This document shows, one piece after another, positions 23,961 to 34,200 of a DNA stretch of 64,000 nt. How positions within the stretch are numbered: the stretch's first letter is position 1; each line of letters begins with the position of its first letter. Origin of the DNA: Chamaecrista fasciculata (lineage: Eukaryota; Streptophyta; Magnoliopsida; Fabales; Fabaceae); assembly GCA_003254925.1 (NCBI GenBank), contig QANZ01052375.1:69569-133568 (forward strand), written 5' to 3'. The notes below the pieces were generated by a model. It was not told the origin of the DNA. It did not search any database and saw only the letters and a program-made list of their open reading frames with translations. A program made the position numbers and the translations under genes.

Positions 23961-25809
23961 ATTTTGTCAGTCTATATTTCTCACATGCATGTCAATGCAT
24001 GGGATCACGTTACACGTATATAAAATAATTGTTGAGTTGTATTAAACTTAGCAATTCGCAACTACTATTTTTTTTTTCTTGATACGTCCAATAATTAATA
24101 TTTATGAATTATGAGGGGATGGGAGTGTTGACCTTGTTCAAGTGGCCAATTTTGTGTTGCGTATGGAATAGAGTGAAGAAAATATTATTTATTTTTGAAT
24201 GAAGAAAAGATTCGTATTTTTGGTTGTTTATCTTAATAAAATTTAATGAACTTATATCGACAAGTTCACGGTTTAGAAAGAAACCACGGGAACTCGGGTA
24301 TATATAATTAAACTTATAATTAATACAATGTATTCTATATATTGTATATTTTCATTGAAATATGCATGGCCTATTTAAAAAATCTGAGGACTAATTAATT
24401 ACTATTTTTAATTGAGTGTTCTTTGTACGTATTTGGTTTTAATTAAGACAAGTGAGATAAGTTTCCTCCCATGTCGGAATCTTAGATGGATCACCCTAGA
24501 TTACATACACACACGCCTAAAATAAATAATAAGTAATTACTATCATCATCATTTTTAAATTAGGAGAGTCTAATTAATTTTTATTTACAATATATTGTAT
24601 GTTTATATAGTTTGTATTTTATTAACATACATTTATATAGCTAAAATTAAGTACAATATTTTATATATTTGTCATCAAATTTTTAATTAAAATGTAAAAG
24701 TAAAATTGTTTAAAACTTCAATTTATATATTCGTTATTATTTTTCTTAGAAGATTTAAAATTGAAAGCTTATTAGATTTATACGTCATCTTTTAAAACTT
24801 TAGAATTTTAAGTGAACAAAATTAAAAAGTCTGCGAGTAAAGGATGTCCGCCAGCTTTGAAACTCAAAATCTCAGTACAATTTAACTTGTAATATAATTT
24901 AAGATTATTAGATAAAATGCATTCAAATAGCTAGGTAGTGTTATACAAGGTGATATATAAACAATAGCCAGAACATCATTTAAAGTACAGGAAGAGCCAA
25001 AAACTTTGTTTTAATGACCAAGGTTATTAATTACATGTTTGGCAATTCATGCATGGCCGTCCAAACCTTAATTACCATATTTATAAATTTATTTATTTTT
25101 AGTTATTACCAACATTAATATTGGTCTCCACACTAATACTTTTGAAGTTTTGATAATTGTTCATCTCCCAACACTTTCCATTAAGTGTATTGTTGAATTC
25201 ATTTATATCTTCCAACAAATTGATGCTTTATTTTTCTTCAATTTTCAATAATAGAAGTTTAATATCTCTCGAATTAAACAACATAAATTATAAGATAGTG
25301 TATACACAGTGAATTTTATGGTCTGCCCTCTATTCATAGAGAGGTGAATACCAAGAGAACTAGAGATTAATCGCTAATTATTGACAAATGGATACTTGAA
25401 GGTTGACGTTTAATTACCAAAAAAATAAACAATTTAAATTATTATAATTCTCAAAATTCTAATTCTAATCAACCCTAATATAAAAGTAAAACAGATAATA
25501 GAATCAAATATGCCTTACTCAATCTTTTTTATTTCAAAATAGATTATCAAAAAAAATTATTCTAACTTAAACATTAGAGTCAATAAGTCATCATCCTATA
25601 GTTTGTTTGGACAAATTTCTTTAGGATTTGATGCTTACAATTTATTTTTCTTAACTCTCCTTAAATCAGGTTAATTCAATACTAAAAAGATTTGTTCAAT
25701 CCCAATATTTTAAATGCAAAACTTAAGCCTCTTATAATTCCTAAAAATATAAATCCTAACTTAAAGAAATTGCTAGCAAGCTAAGGTCTACAAATTTTGA
25801 TCGGAACTT
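23961..25809. other. AT-rich intergenic, no gene seen
   Basis: About 1.8 kb of AT-rich sequence with no coding region, RNA gene or delimited repeat that I can support. Confidence 0.4.
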
Positions 25810-25821
25810 TACAAAGAAGTT

Positions 25822-26317
25822 TTTTTATTTTTTTCGATAGATAAAAAACGGTGAACGAAAGTACAAATAAGGTATCTACGGGTCTGAACCCCGGGAATCC
25901 CCAACTCTAGCGCCTAATGAGGGGGTTCCCCGGTTGAGACTCGAAGACGCCACAGCTTCCAAAGGATTAAAAACAAAGGTGCCAGTGCCAGGAGAGTTAA
26001 CAGAAGAAACCTGGACCTGATTAAAAACACCATCATAATAACTAACTGAAAATAAAATAGACCTGATTACCATCGAGGGGGGAACCCTGGTACTTTTCCA
26101 GACAACCTCATTCCTGTATTTTCAAATCATATCAAGACCAACCAGGATAGTAATCCACGAGGACTCAAACCGCTCTCTGTTTCTTTTCCACTGACGAATC
26201 CAACCATAAAGCCACCGCTGTAAGTGTCCTCCTCGCACATCACTCGTAACAGAAAAAGGTAGTCCAAACCAGACCGCTTTGGAGAAGCTACACCGCACTA
26301 GAGAAGCTACAAAGAAG
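25822..26317 (-). mobile_element. 5'-truncated LINE insertion with 12-bp TSD
   Basis: A 12-bp duplication, TACAAAGAAGTT, lies at 25810-25821 and 26318-26329. On the minus strand the element reads with the WLYGWIRQWKRNRERFES segment and a KYRNEVVW motif typical of the end of plant non-LTR reverse transcriptase proteins (zf-RVT to RNase H linker). A stop replaces the expected Trp before KYRNE. The 3' end is TTTTTTATCTATCGAAAAAA followed by an A-rich tail at 25821-25835, the form of plant LINE tails. The 65 aa frame at 25876-26073 is part of it. It is dead. Confidence 0.8.
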
Positions 26318-26400
26318 TTACAACAAGCATGCAGATTGGGACAGACTTACCTTATCATAATTACAAAGAATTGTAGCTTCAACAGTATTCAATACCTATA

Positions 26401-26966
26401 GGCTCCGTTTGGTAGGGGAGAAAGGGGGGTATGTAAAGTAAAGACACGGATTCCAATACTTTCAGGTGTTTGGTATGGCAATTTGTGCTATGTAAAGTGG
26501 ATTACAATGTAAAGGCATTTACATTACATAGGCCATTTTTCTTTACTTCACATTTCAGATGTAATCCAAGTCTACCTAGGGAAATATGGTACAATTCCTA
26601 ATTTGCTCCTCTCACTCCCATCTCATCTTCTTCCCCTGATGGTGACCGGCGGCGGCGGCAACCGTGGACGGCAACTCCAACCACCGTAGACGGTAACGCA
26701 GGCCACCATGTACGGCGGCGGACGACGGCGTAGGCAACCGTGTACGGCGGTGGGCTGCGGCGGCGGTGGTCTTGTAGTGGTTGTGGGAAGGGCATTTTTG
26801 TCATTTTCTTTCCATATCTATTTTACTTTCCCTCCCCTACCCTTTTATACTAAACACTTTCAATCTTTACCTACTTTACATTCTCTCAACTACTTTTCCT
26901 TTCCCTCACAATCTTTCTCTTGTAAAACCCTTTCCTTTACTTACCCTATACATACCAAACATAGCC
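26401..26966. mobile_element. GGCTCCGTTTGG-type MITE with GC-rich core
   Basis: The ends GGCTCCGTTTGGTA and TACCAAACATAGCC are inverted, and ATA flanks both sides (a possible 3-bp duplication). The arms are AT-rich. The core, about 26640-26790, is a GGCGGCGG/ACGGCGG block resembling the core at 54380-54500. Open frames in it (26598-26804, 26708-27142) are low-complexity. Superfamily is uncertain; a 3-bp TSD would fit PIF/Harbinger. Confidence 0.55.
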
Positions 26967-27440
26967 ATAGTCTCATAAATTTTCACAAAATTAGATTAAT
27001 TAAAAACCCTAACACTAAACTGAACTATACTAAAGACAGGCCTGTCATTCATGTACAAATATATAATTCCCAATTTCATCATACAACAACTTGTGTTTAT
27101 TCAATTCAATTAATTGAAATAAAACCTCTTATCATTAACTAATAATTCCATCAATAAAAGATTATTAGATTTACAATTTAGTCTCTAAAAGATTAAAATA
27201 TACAATTTAATTTTAAAATACTAAAATAAATGTATGTCTTAATGTTTATTTTGGTCTAAAATAAAACATTTTGCAAACAATAAGGACCAATTTGAAAATT
27301 TTGAAAAATAATGGATCAAAAATAAACATTAAGACATACATTTAGGACCAAAATGAGTCTTTAACCAAAATTAAATTATCAAATATAATCTTTCCGCTCT
27401 TTTTCTTTTATCATTCTCTATCCCCACCGTCCCGGCGCCG
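26967..27440. other. Intergenic 3' of the WD40 gene, small foldback
   Basis: A short inverted repeat is present: TGTATGTCTTAATGTTTATTTT near 27231 and AAATAAACATTAAGACATACA near 27320. It is probably a diverged MITE within or just beyond the WD40 gene's 3' UTR. No gene is seen. Confidence 0.5.
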
Positions 27441-28823
27441 TCAGCCACTACGTCCGCATTCCGCCGTCGTCGTCTTCTTCTTCTTCATCGACACCCTCCA
27501 CACCCTAATCTCCCCATCAAGCGACCCACTAAACACCGAAACGTCACCGTTTTCACCATCGGAATCCACAACCGCCGCCACACACTTCACCGGCTTCTCA
27601 TGTCCGGCCAAAACGCTCAGGCAACAGTATCTTCCACCACCACCGTCGCCGCCGCCTACTTGCCTCCAAATCCTGACCGTCCGATCCGCCGAACCACTCA
27701 GCAGCAAATCCTGAACGTTGATCAAACATAGTATCGCTCTCTCGTGTCCTCGCAATGCTCCTCTCACCACCATATGGTTCGCGCTTTCCTCTCGCTCCCA
27801 CACCAATATGCTACGGTCGCACGCACCGGAAAACAACACCGATCCGACGTCGTTTAGCGCCAAAGCGTTCACCGCCGACTTGTGTTTTTCCAGCGTGGCA
27901 ATTAGCACGTGCGATTTCGATCCATCGGGTTTGGCCCATACCCGGATCCGTTTATCCGCCGACCCGGTGTAAACGGTTCCGTCTCTTGAAACAACCACAG
28001 CATTCACTGCGTCTTCGTGAGCCTTCACGGATTCCACACACCGAAAATCGCAGGCGCGCCAAATCTTCAAGGTTTTATCCCAAGAAACCGAGTAGATCGT
28101 GCTGGCGTCGGCGTTAACGGCGAGATCGGTGACGGCGTCGGCGTGTTGGATCCAGAGGAGTTTCTTGTGACGCCGGATTGTGACGTAGTTGTTCGGGAGG
28201 AGGAAACGGCGGAGACGGTCGGTGACGGTGGGGAGAGAGGCGACGATACGGTGCGTTTTGTTGTTGTTGTTCGGATTTTGGAGTTTCCAGATTCGGATTT
28301 TGGAGTCTTGGTGAGAGGTGAGGACGAGGTCGTGGAAGAAGGAGACGGATTTGGTGGAGCCGGAGGAGGAATCGTGGCCTTTGAAGGCGTCGAGATTGGC
28401 GAGCGTGTGGCGATCGTAGACGTTGATTTCGTGGGAGGAGGCGGCATAGAGGAGGTTAGAGTGGAGAGCGAGGGAGGTGATTGGATTTGGGCGAGACAGA
28501 GAGGAGAGGCAATGCTGCGAAACGACGTCGTAGCTGATCAACGCGTGAGTACTACTACTACTCTCTGAGTCTGAGTCTGATGGAATTAGATTCTGGAGAG
28601 AAGGGACGGAAGGGTGGGTTTGAATGGAGAGGCTACTTTGGAGGCTGCTATTACTACTATTGGAGGTTGAAGAAGATGAAGAAGAAGATGGAGTACTCTC
28701 AGATGAGCTACTTGTATCGGAAGCTAGAGGCCGCTTCGCCGACGACGTGGAGATTGTTGATTGGTGGATGGCAGTGGCGCACGAAGCCGATGAACACGTG
28801 TCTAGCCATGACCGGATCCGCAT
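27441..28823 (-). CDS. JINGUBANG-like WD40 repeat protein
   Basis: Single exon of 460 aa. The start at 28823 (MRIRSWLD) is the first in-frame ATG; the frame upstream has only GTG. Residues 30-95 are a Ser-rich, disordered region. From about 104 there are seven WD40 blades: 104-137, 149-180, 226-256 (SVSWDKTLKIW), 267-297 (TGSADKRIRVW), 312-343, 358-387 (SGSADRTVRIW) and 405-443 (SGSLDGEIRVW). The family-specific insert PNNYVTIRRHKKLLWIQHADAV lies between blades 2 and 3. The Arabidopsis relative JINGUBANG restrains pollen germination in the anther; that role is known for that protein and only inferred here. WD40 propellers act as protein-binding scaffolds. The numerous antisense frames over this GC-rich exon are shadows. 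Confidence 0.9.
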   Translation of the reverse strand: MRIRSWLDTCSSASCATAIHQSTISTSSAKRPLASDTSSSSESTPSSSSSSSTSNSSNSSLQSSLSIQTHPSVPSLQNLIPSDSDSESSSSTHALISYDVVSQHCLSSLSRPNPITSLALHSNLLYAASSHEINVYDRHTLANLDAFKGHDSSSGSTKSVSFFHDLVLTSHQDSKIRIWKLQNPNNNNKTHRIVASLPTVTDRLRRFLLPNNYVTIRRHKKLLWIQHADAVTDLAVNADASTIYSVSWDKTLKIWRACDFRCVESVKAHEDAVNAVVVSRDGTVYTGSADKRIRVWAKPDGSKSHVLIATLEKHKSAVNALALNDVGSVLFSGACDRSILVWEREESANHMVVRGALRGHERAILCLINVQDLLLSGSADRTVRIWRQVGGGDGGGGRYCCLSVLAGHEKPVKCVAAVVDSDGENGDVSVFSGSLDGEIRVWRVSMKKKKTTTAECGRSG

Positions 28824-28950
28824 GCCGTCGCCGGAAACTGGAAACACAAGTATGTATGTATTTAGATTGTAAAACCCTGATTAATGTGTGTGATTGTGTG
28901 AATATAGGACTAATTAAGGAGAGTGATGTAGAGGGAAGGGCATGATAATA

Positions 28951-28958
28951 TATTTATA
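28951..28958 (-). promoter_or_regulatory. TATA box of the WD40 gene
   Basis: On the minus strand this reads TATAAATA, about 128 bp upstream of the ATG at 28823, in an otherwise open region. Position and sequence fit a plant TATA box. Confidence 0.6.
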
Positions 28959-28969
28959 GAACAGAGAAA

Positions 28970-29883
28970 GAGACATGTTAATTAATTAGTTGTATAAAAT
29001 TAGACAAAAGGCGTATTATAATAATGAAGATTTGGTGTAGGTTTGCCAGTAAATACTGGACTATTAATTCTTCTCCTTGTTGTATTGGTTTCTCTTGGTT
29101 GACTGTACTGTGTTGAAGCTGTGTTCCCAGTATTGGAATACTCGTCCCTAATCTGGTTTGGGAGTTGGCACACGTTCTCACCAATGCCCATACTCGGATT
29201 AATTAAGAATTATTAATTTATCCCCCAAATTGTTATCTTGGATAAGAAGAAAAGGACGTTCTTGTTTTATTGTTTCTAAGACAATTAGGATTGGTTGAAA
29301 CACCCTCAATAAACTAAGCGGTACTTCTGATGGATTCTTAATTTATAATTTTAAATGATTACTTTTTTCCCCAATAGATTACAGAACATGTCCTTAATTA
29401 GTTTATCAAAAATCAGAAGGCTGAATTTGCTGGTAACAACAAAAATCAATTTTGACTAGTCATAAAATGTTTTTTATATATGTTCATTGCTAAGCTATCT
29501 AAGATTGCTTCTCATAATTTCATACTCTCATTGGATGCATTCCCGTGAAAGAGGTACATACTAAATAGAACACTTTATTTTTTTGGTTTGCTCTTCGTTA
29601 GTTACTTAGACTTTATCCTTTGAATTGATATATGAAATTAATTATGTAATAAAATCTCATATGAATTTGACATACAGGCCTGCAATCTTATTGGTTGTTA
29701 GAGGAAGTTTCCCTAGGTGACTAAATTATCCTATTGATCGCCTTGTATACATAAAATAATAAGCCACTTGCAAGGTGCTTTTTGTCCCGTTCTTGAGCTA
29801 AGTTCATGTGTCTTTGGAGGGTGAAAGGAGGTTAAAAATTAAAATATTAGACGGCAGGGCATCTCTATTTTCTCTTTCAATAT
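28970..29883. other. Intergenic upstream of the WD40 gene
   Basis: Contains the distal promoter. No gene or clear repeat could be supported; the frames at 28978-29191 show no bias or domain. Confidence 0.4.
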
Positions 29884-29892
29884 TAAAATTTA

Positions 29893-30496
29893 GGCAAAAC
29901 CCTTTCGTACTCTTAATATTTGGGGTCAGTTTTAGTTATGCCTCTAAAATTTGTTTTGTGTCAATTATGCCTCCAATGTGAAACGTTGATGTCAATTATA
30001 CTCTAACCTCAATTATTTTTGGGCCAAAGTCCTATTTTGGTCCCTCAAGTTTGCTCAAAGTTCTGTTTTGATTCCTCAAGTCTCCGGCGAACATTCTGGC
30101 GAGATACATGGCGGCCCCGACGACTACGAAAACTCCTAATCCAACGTTTTTTTGACCTCCTCAGTTCAATGACGGCCTTCATTTTGCAAACAAATGACCG
30201 AAAATATGATTTTCGGCGACTATAATTTTTCAGCGGCTTACTAGTCATTTTTTTCGCAAAATGAAGGTCGTCATTGAACTCAGGAGGTCAAAAAATCTTG
30301 GATAAGGAGTTTCGTAGTTGTCAAGGCCGCCATGTATCTCGCCAGAAAGTTCACCAGAGACTCGAGGGTATAATTGAAGTTAGGGTACAATTGACACTAA
30401 TGTTTCATATTTGGGACATAACTGACACAAAACAAACGTTAGGGGCATAACTGAAACTGACCCCAAACGTTAGGGGGCACGAAAGGGTCTTTTGCC
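29893..30496. mobile_element. Nested palindromic MULE-type element (604 bp)
   Basis: Near-identical 9-bp flanks, TAAAATTTA (29884-29892) and AAAAATTTA (30497-30505), suggest a target duplication with one change. The ends GGCAAAACCCTTTCG and complement are inverted. Inside, GGCCAAAGTCC and TTTGGTCCCTCAAG units appear only on the left. The centre is itself an inverted pair: GGCGAGATACATGGCGGCC (about 30105) and GGCCGCCATGTATCTCGCC (about 30328), extending about 130 bp each way around the turn near 30215. Confidence 0.75.
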
Positions 30497-30505
30497 AAAA
30501 ATTTA

Positions 30506-31247
30506 TTTGCAAAAGAGTACATCAGCAATAGGAGTGATTACAGAATACAGATTAATAAATGGTCCTCGGTCCTCTCTCACTATTTATAGAATTATAGTTT
30601 ACTTCCTTTTTTCCCACTTAAATGCTAGTTTGACACTTGACAGTATAACAATTGGACAAATTTTTATCGTTGCTTCTCTCTATCCAAACTTTGAGGATGA
30701 TCCACTGCAGTTTGGCTGCAGTGGAGATAAAAATCCTAAAACTTACTGTTTCAATAAACTCACACTTTAATGATTTTGGGATTTATGTCTCACACTGCAC
30801 TGATCCAATCTCCCTTTGGTTCATAAAAATAGTTATGCTTATGCTGATTTCACGTTATAATGATAATGATAAATACGTTGATAGTTGATACTTGATACAG
30901 TTTTTCCTGTTTATTATTACAAACTAGATTAGTAGTGAACTAGTTAGTGGTACATATATTTATTATAATTCAGTCATAAGAAGTGCATATAGGCCTGCAA
31001 AAAATGGAATATGTAGAAAAAATAAAGACCTTTATAGGTGATATGGTCCATCAGATCATACAGATGAATTGTTTCTATTTTTTATTCATAGAAAACCTTA
31101 ACTTTATAGGTGATTTGGTCCATTTTTAAACTTCAATAATAAAGAGCTTAAAAATAATGATAGGCTCCTATTCTTATGAATTTTCTTGGAGACATTTTCA
31201 AGATACAATCCATTGATCTGAAGATTCAAATGTTGTATTTTTGCATA
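30506..31247. other. Intergenic 3' of the ABCB gene
   Basis: AT-rich DNA without a supportable gene; it includes the ABCB gene's 3' UTR on the minus strand. Confidence 0.4.
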
Positions 31248-34200
31248 TCAGGTAGTGTGACCTTGTTGTAGCCTAATCATTGAGTAGTATGCCCCATTTT
31301 GTTCGATAGTCAATAACTCTGAGTGAGATCCTTGTTCCACTACCTTCCCATTTTTAATCACAGCTATGGAATCTACACTCTGTATTGTGGACAAACGGTG
31401 AGCTATGACTACACATGTTCTTCCAATCATCATCTTCTCCAATGCCTCCTGCACTAGATTCTCTGATACACTATCTAGAGCACTGGTTGCCTCATCTAAG
31501 AGCAGGATTGATGGGTCCTTTAATATTGCTCGAGCTATTGCTATCCTCTGCTTTTGCCCTCCTGAGAGTTGCACTCCTCTTTCTCCACAGTATGTATCAT
31601 ATCCATCATTCATAGAACTGCTTAAAATTTAGAAATATATTAATTTGTGTGACTCAAACTGAAAGCAACTATTACAATGCAAGAGAGAGAGAAAGATCGG
31701 AATTCAGTATAGTACCTTATAAACTCATCAGCATTAGCTAGACGTGCTGCTCTTTTTATTTCATCCTCTGAAGCATCTTGCTTCCCGTAAACAATATTTT
31801 CCCGTATAGTTTCTGCGAAGAGGGTAGGCTCTTGACTCACCAAGGCAATATGTGATCTCAACTTTCTCAAATTAAACTCTTTGATGTCACAATTGTCTAT
31901 TGCTATTGATCCCTTCATTGGGTCATAGAACCTTTCAATTAACCCAATGATGGTGGATTTCCCTGAGCCACTCTGTCCCACCAGTGCCATGGTTTGCCCA
32001 GCTTCAATCTCAAGAGTTAGACCCTTGAGTATCATTTGGTCAGGCCTTGCGGGGTAAGAGAAAAAGACATCCTTTAGCTTTATGTCGCCCTTTATAAACT
32101 TTCTATCTGCAGCACCATCTTCAGGCTCCATTTGACTTTTCCTGCCCAGGATTGCAAAAACTGAACTAATAGCTTTTCCACTCTTGGCTATATTAGAAGT
32201 CATACTTCCACTCTCTGCAATTTGTCTACCAGTGCCCATCAAGAGCATAAAAATCGGTAAAAGCCTGTTTGTATCCAATAAACCTTGATTCAACAGCCTC
32301 CCTCCATACCAGAAAGTTACAGCTATAGATGCAAGTTCCAAAAAATGAGAGATAAACATGATGGAACCCGAAATCCATGACTGCTTAATGCTTTCATTGT
32401 GAGGACCTTTCATAGAAATTGTGAACAAGTTCACTATCCTTTTCTCAGATGAGAATGCAGTAATTGTCCTATGGTTGATGGTTGCTTCCATTGCCAATTG
32501 GCTACCCTCTCTTTGAGCCTTTCCAGCTTTTTCTGACATACTCCTCATCAAAACCCTTTTTAAATAAAAGCAAGCAATTATCAAAGGTTGCATAGCGATC
32601 ATCACACTAGCCACCCTCCATGAGATGATTAACCCAAGCACAAAAGCCAAGGAAGCTATGGAGACAACCTGAACTAACAATGACATTCTCTCTGCAACAA
32701 GTGATCGAACCAAATTGGCTTCATTTGCTAGTCTTGCACAAATTGATGAACTAGTATTATCCTCTTTGTCAAACCATCCTACCTCAAACGTCAACACTTT
32801 CGCCAGAAAATTTTCTCGCACTCTTTTCAACAGTCGTTCTCCCATGGTAGCAAAGTTATAATGCTGAACCACACTTGAAATCGCACTTACAATAGCTATT
32901 GCGCAGAAGAAGGTTGAGTACAACCTGACTTCATATCTGACACGAGCTTCATCCCTGATGAAGTAAATGGTGGCGATTTTACCCACGCAATATGAGCAAA
33001 TTGGCTGGCATATTCCATTTCCAATTGCTCCTAAACACCCTAACGAAGCTTGCTTCCATTCAGGTGCATTCATTCGTATCAAACGCCACAGCGAGAAACT
33101 TGAATCAGAATTTGAAGAGTTCTTCTTGCCGTAGAAGACATCTTCATCCCACGAATGTACAAGGGGAGAATCTGGAAAACTAAAGGAATATATAGGGCTT
33201 AATGACTGATCTGGACTGCTTTGCCAGCTTGAATATGGAGTTCTGAAAAATTCCACATTCTGAGGATTCGTGTGATTTTCGGAGTGCGAAGATTTTTCTT
33301 CGTTTTGAATGGCTGATTGTTGCAATTGCAGCATTCTGCTATAAATCCCATTTTTTCCATTGTTCAATCGAATTAGGTCGTCGTGGGAACCAGATTCGAC
33401 GACTCGTCCTGACTGAAGAACCACGATCGAGTCAGCATTTCGGATTGTGGAAAGACGGTGGGCAACGACGACCGTCGTTCTTCCTTCGGAAGCCGAATCA
33501 AGGGCTTCTTGTACCAGATTTTCAGACTGTGAATCCAATGAACTTGTAGCTTCATCAAGTAAAAGGATTTTGGGGTTTCTGATTAATGCCCTTGCTATCG
33601 CAATCCTTTGCTTCTGCCCTCCAGATAATTGAGTTCCAAGTTGTCCTACCTGATGAATAAAAAATCGTAAGTTCTTACTCTTTTTTTTTTTTCACTATTA
33701 AAGTCTACATAAACCTTATATTGACCAATGACCATAAATTTTTCATAAATCCCAAAGTTTCATTACATGGGAAGTACTATTAAAGTCTTTAATGTTTCTG
33801 TTGTTTTGTTTTATCCTTAATGTTGTTCAATAACTATTTTAACCTCTAACTAGTAAATGCTATCGTTTCAACTCCAAATGTGAAGAAAATATAATTACAA
33901 GTTCTTTACCCACTAAGGATTGTTGATAAATTATGTCAAACCGAATATGAATTCAAGCTCAAAAAGTAAGTTACTCGCTTTATGAAGTTGGTCATATCAC
34001 ATTTTAAGTCCGAATGCAATGAATTTGGAGTAATAAGTTACATTTGATGAATTCTGTCTCTATTCCATTGGGTCTATCGACAAACAAGATCAAATAGTAC
34101 TCCAAAAGTTAGTATTCTCATACCAAAAAAGAAAAGTTAGTATTCGTATTCTGACCAATCCACTTTCGGAGTATAATTTGACTCCAATGACCTTAACTAG

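Noticed and set aside
26598-27142. Arg-rich frames of 68-144 aa in the GC-rich block
   Set aside because: They translate the low-complexity GGC/ACGGC core and arms of a MITE present in another copy at 54187.
28824-28847. WD40 start at 28847
   Set aside because: That codon is GTG on the minus strand; ATG at 28823 begins MRIRSWLD and is preferred.
27598-28945. Long open frames antisense to the WD40 exon (27718-28117, 28017-28568, 28580-28945 plus; 28067-28447 minus alternate)
   Set aside because: They are shadows of a GC-rich coding exon; the WD40 frame has clear domain repeats and the others have none.
31640-31715. Extension of the ABCB exon 6 frame to 31640
   Set aside because: A donor site at 31714-31715 and an acceptor before 31617 restore the [15 protein letters not shown] segment of the family; the extension is intron.
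33530-33545. Possible frameshift in ABCB NBD1, because the annotated-looking frame begins at a TTG within LDSQSE
   Set aside because: Reading by hand from the acceptor at 33650 shows the frame is open through [12 protein letters not shown] and [12 protein letters not shown], with no shift.
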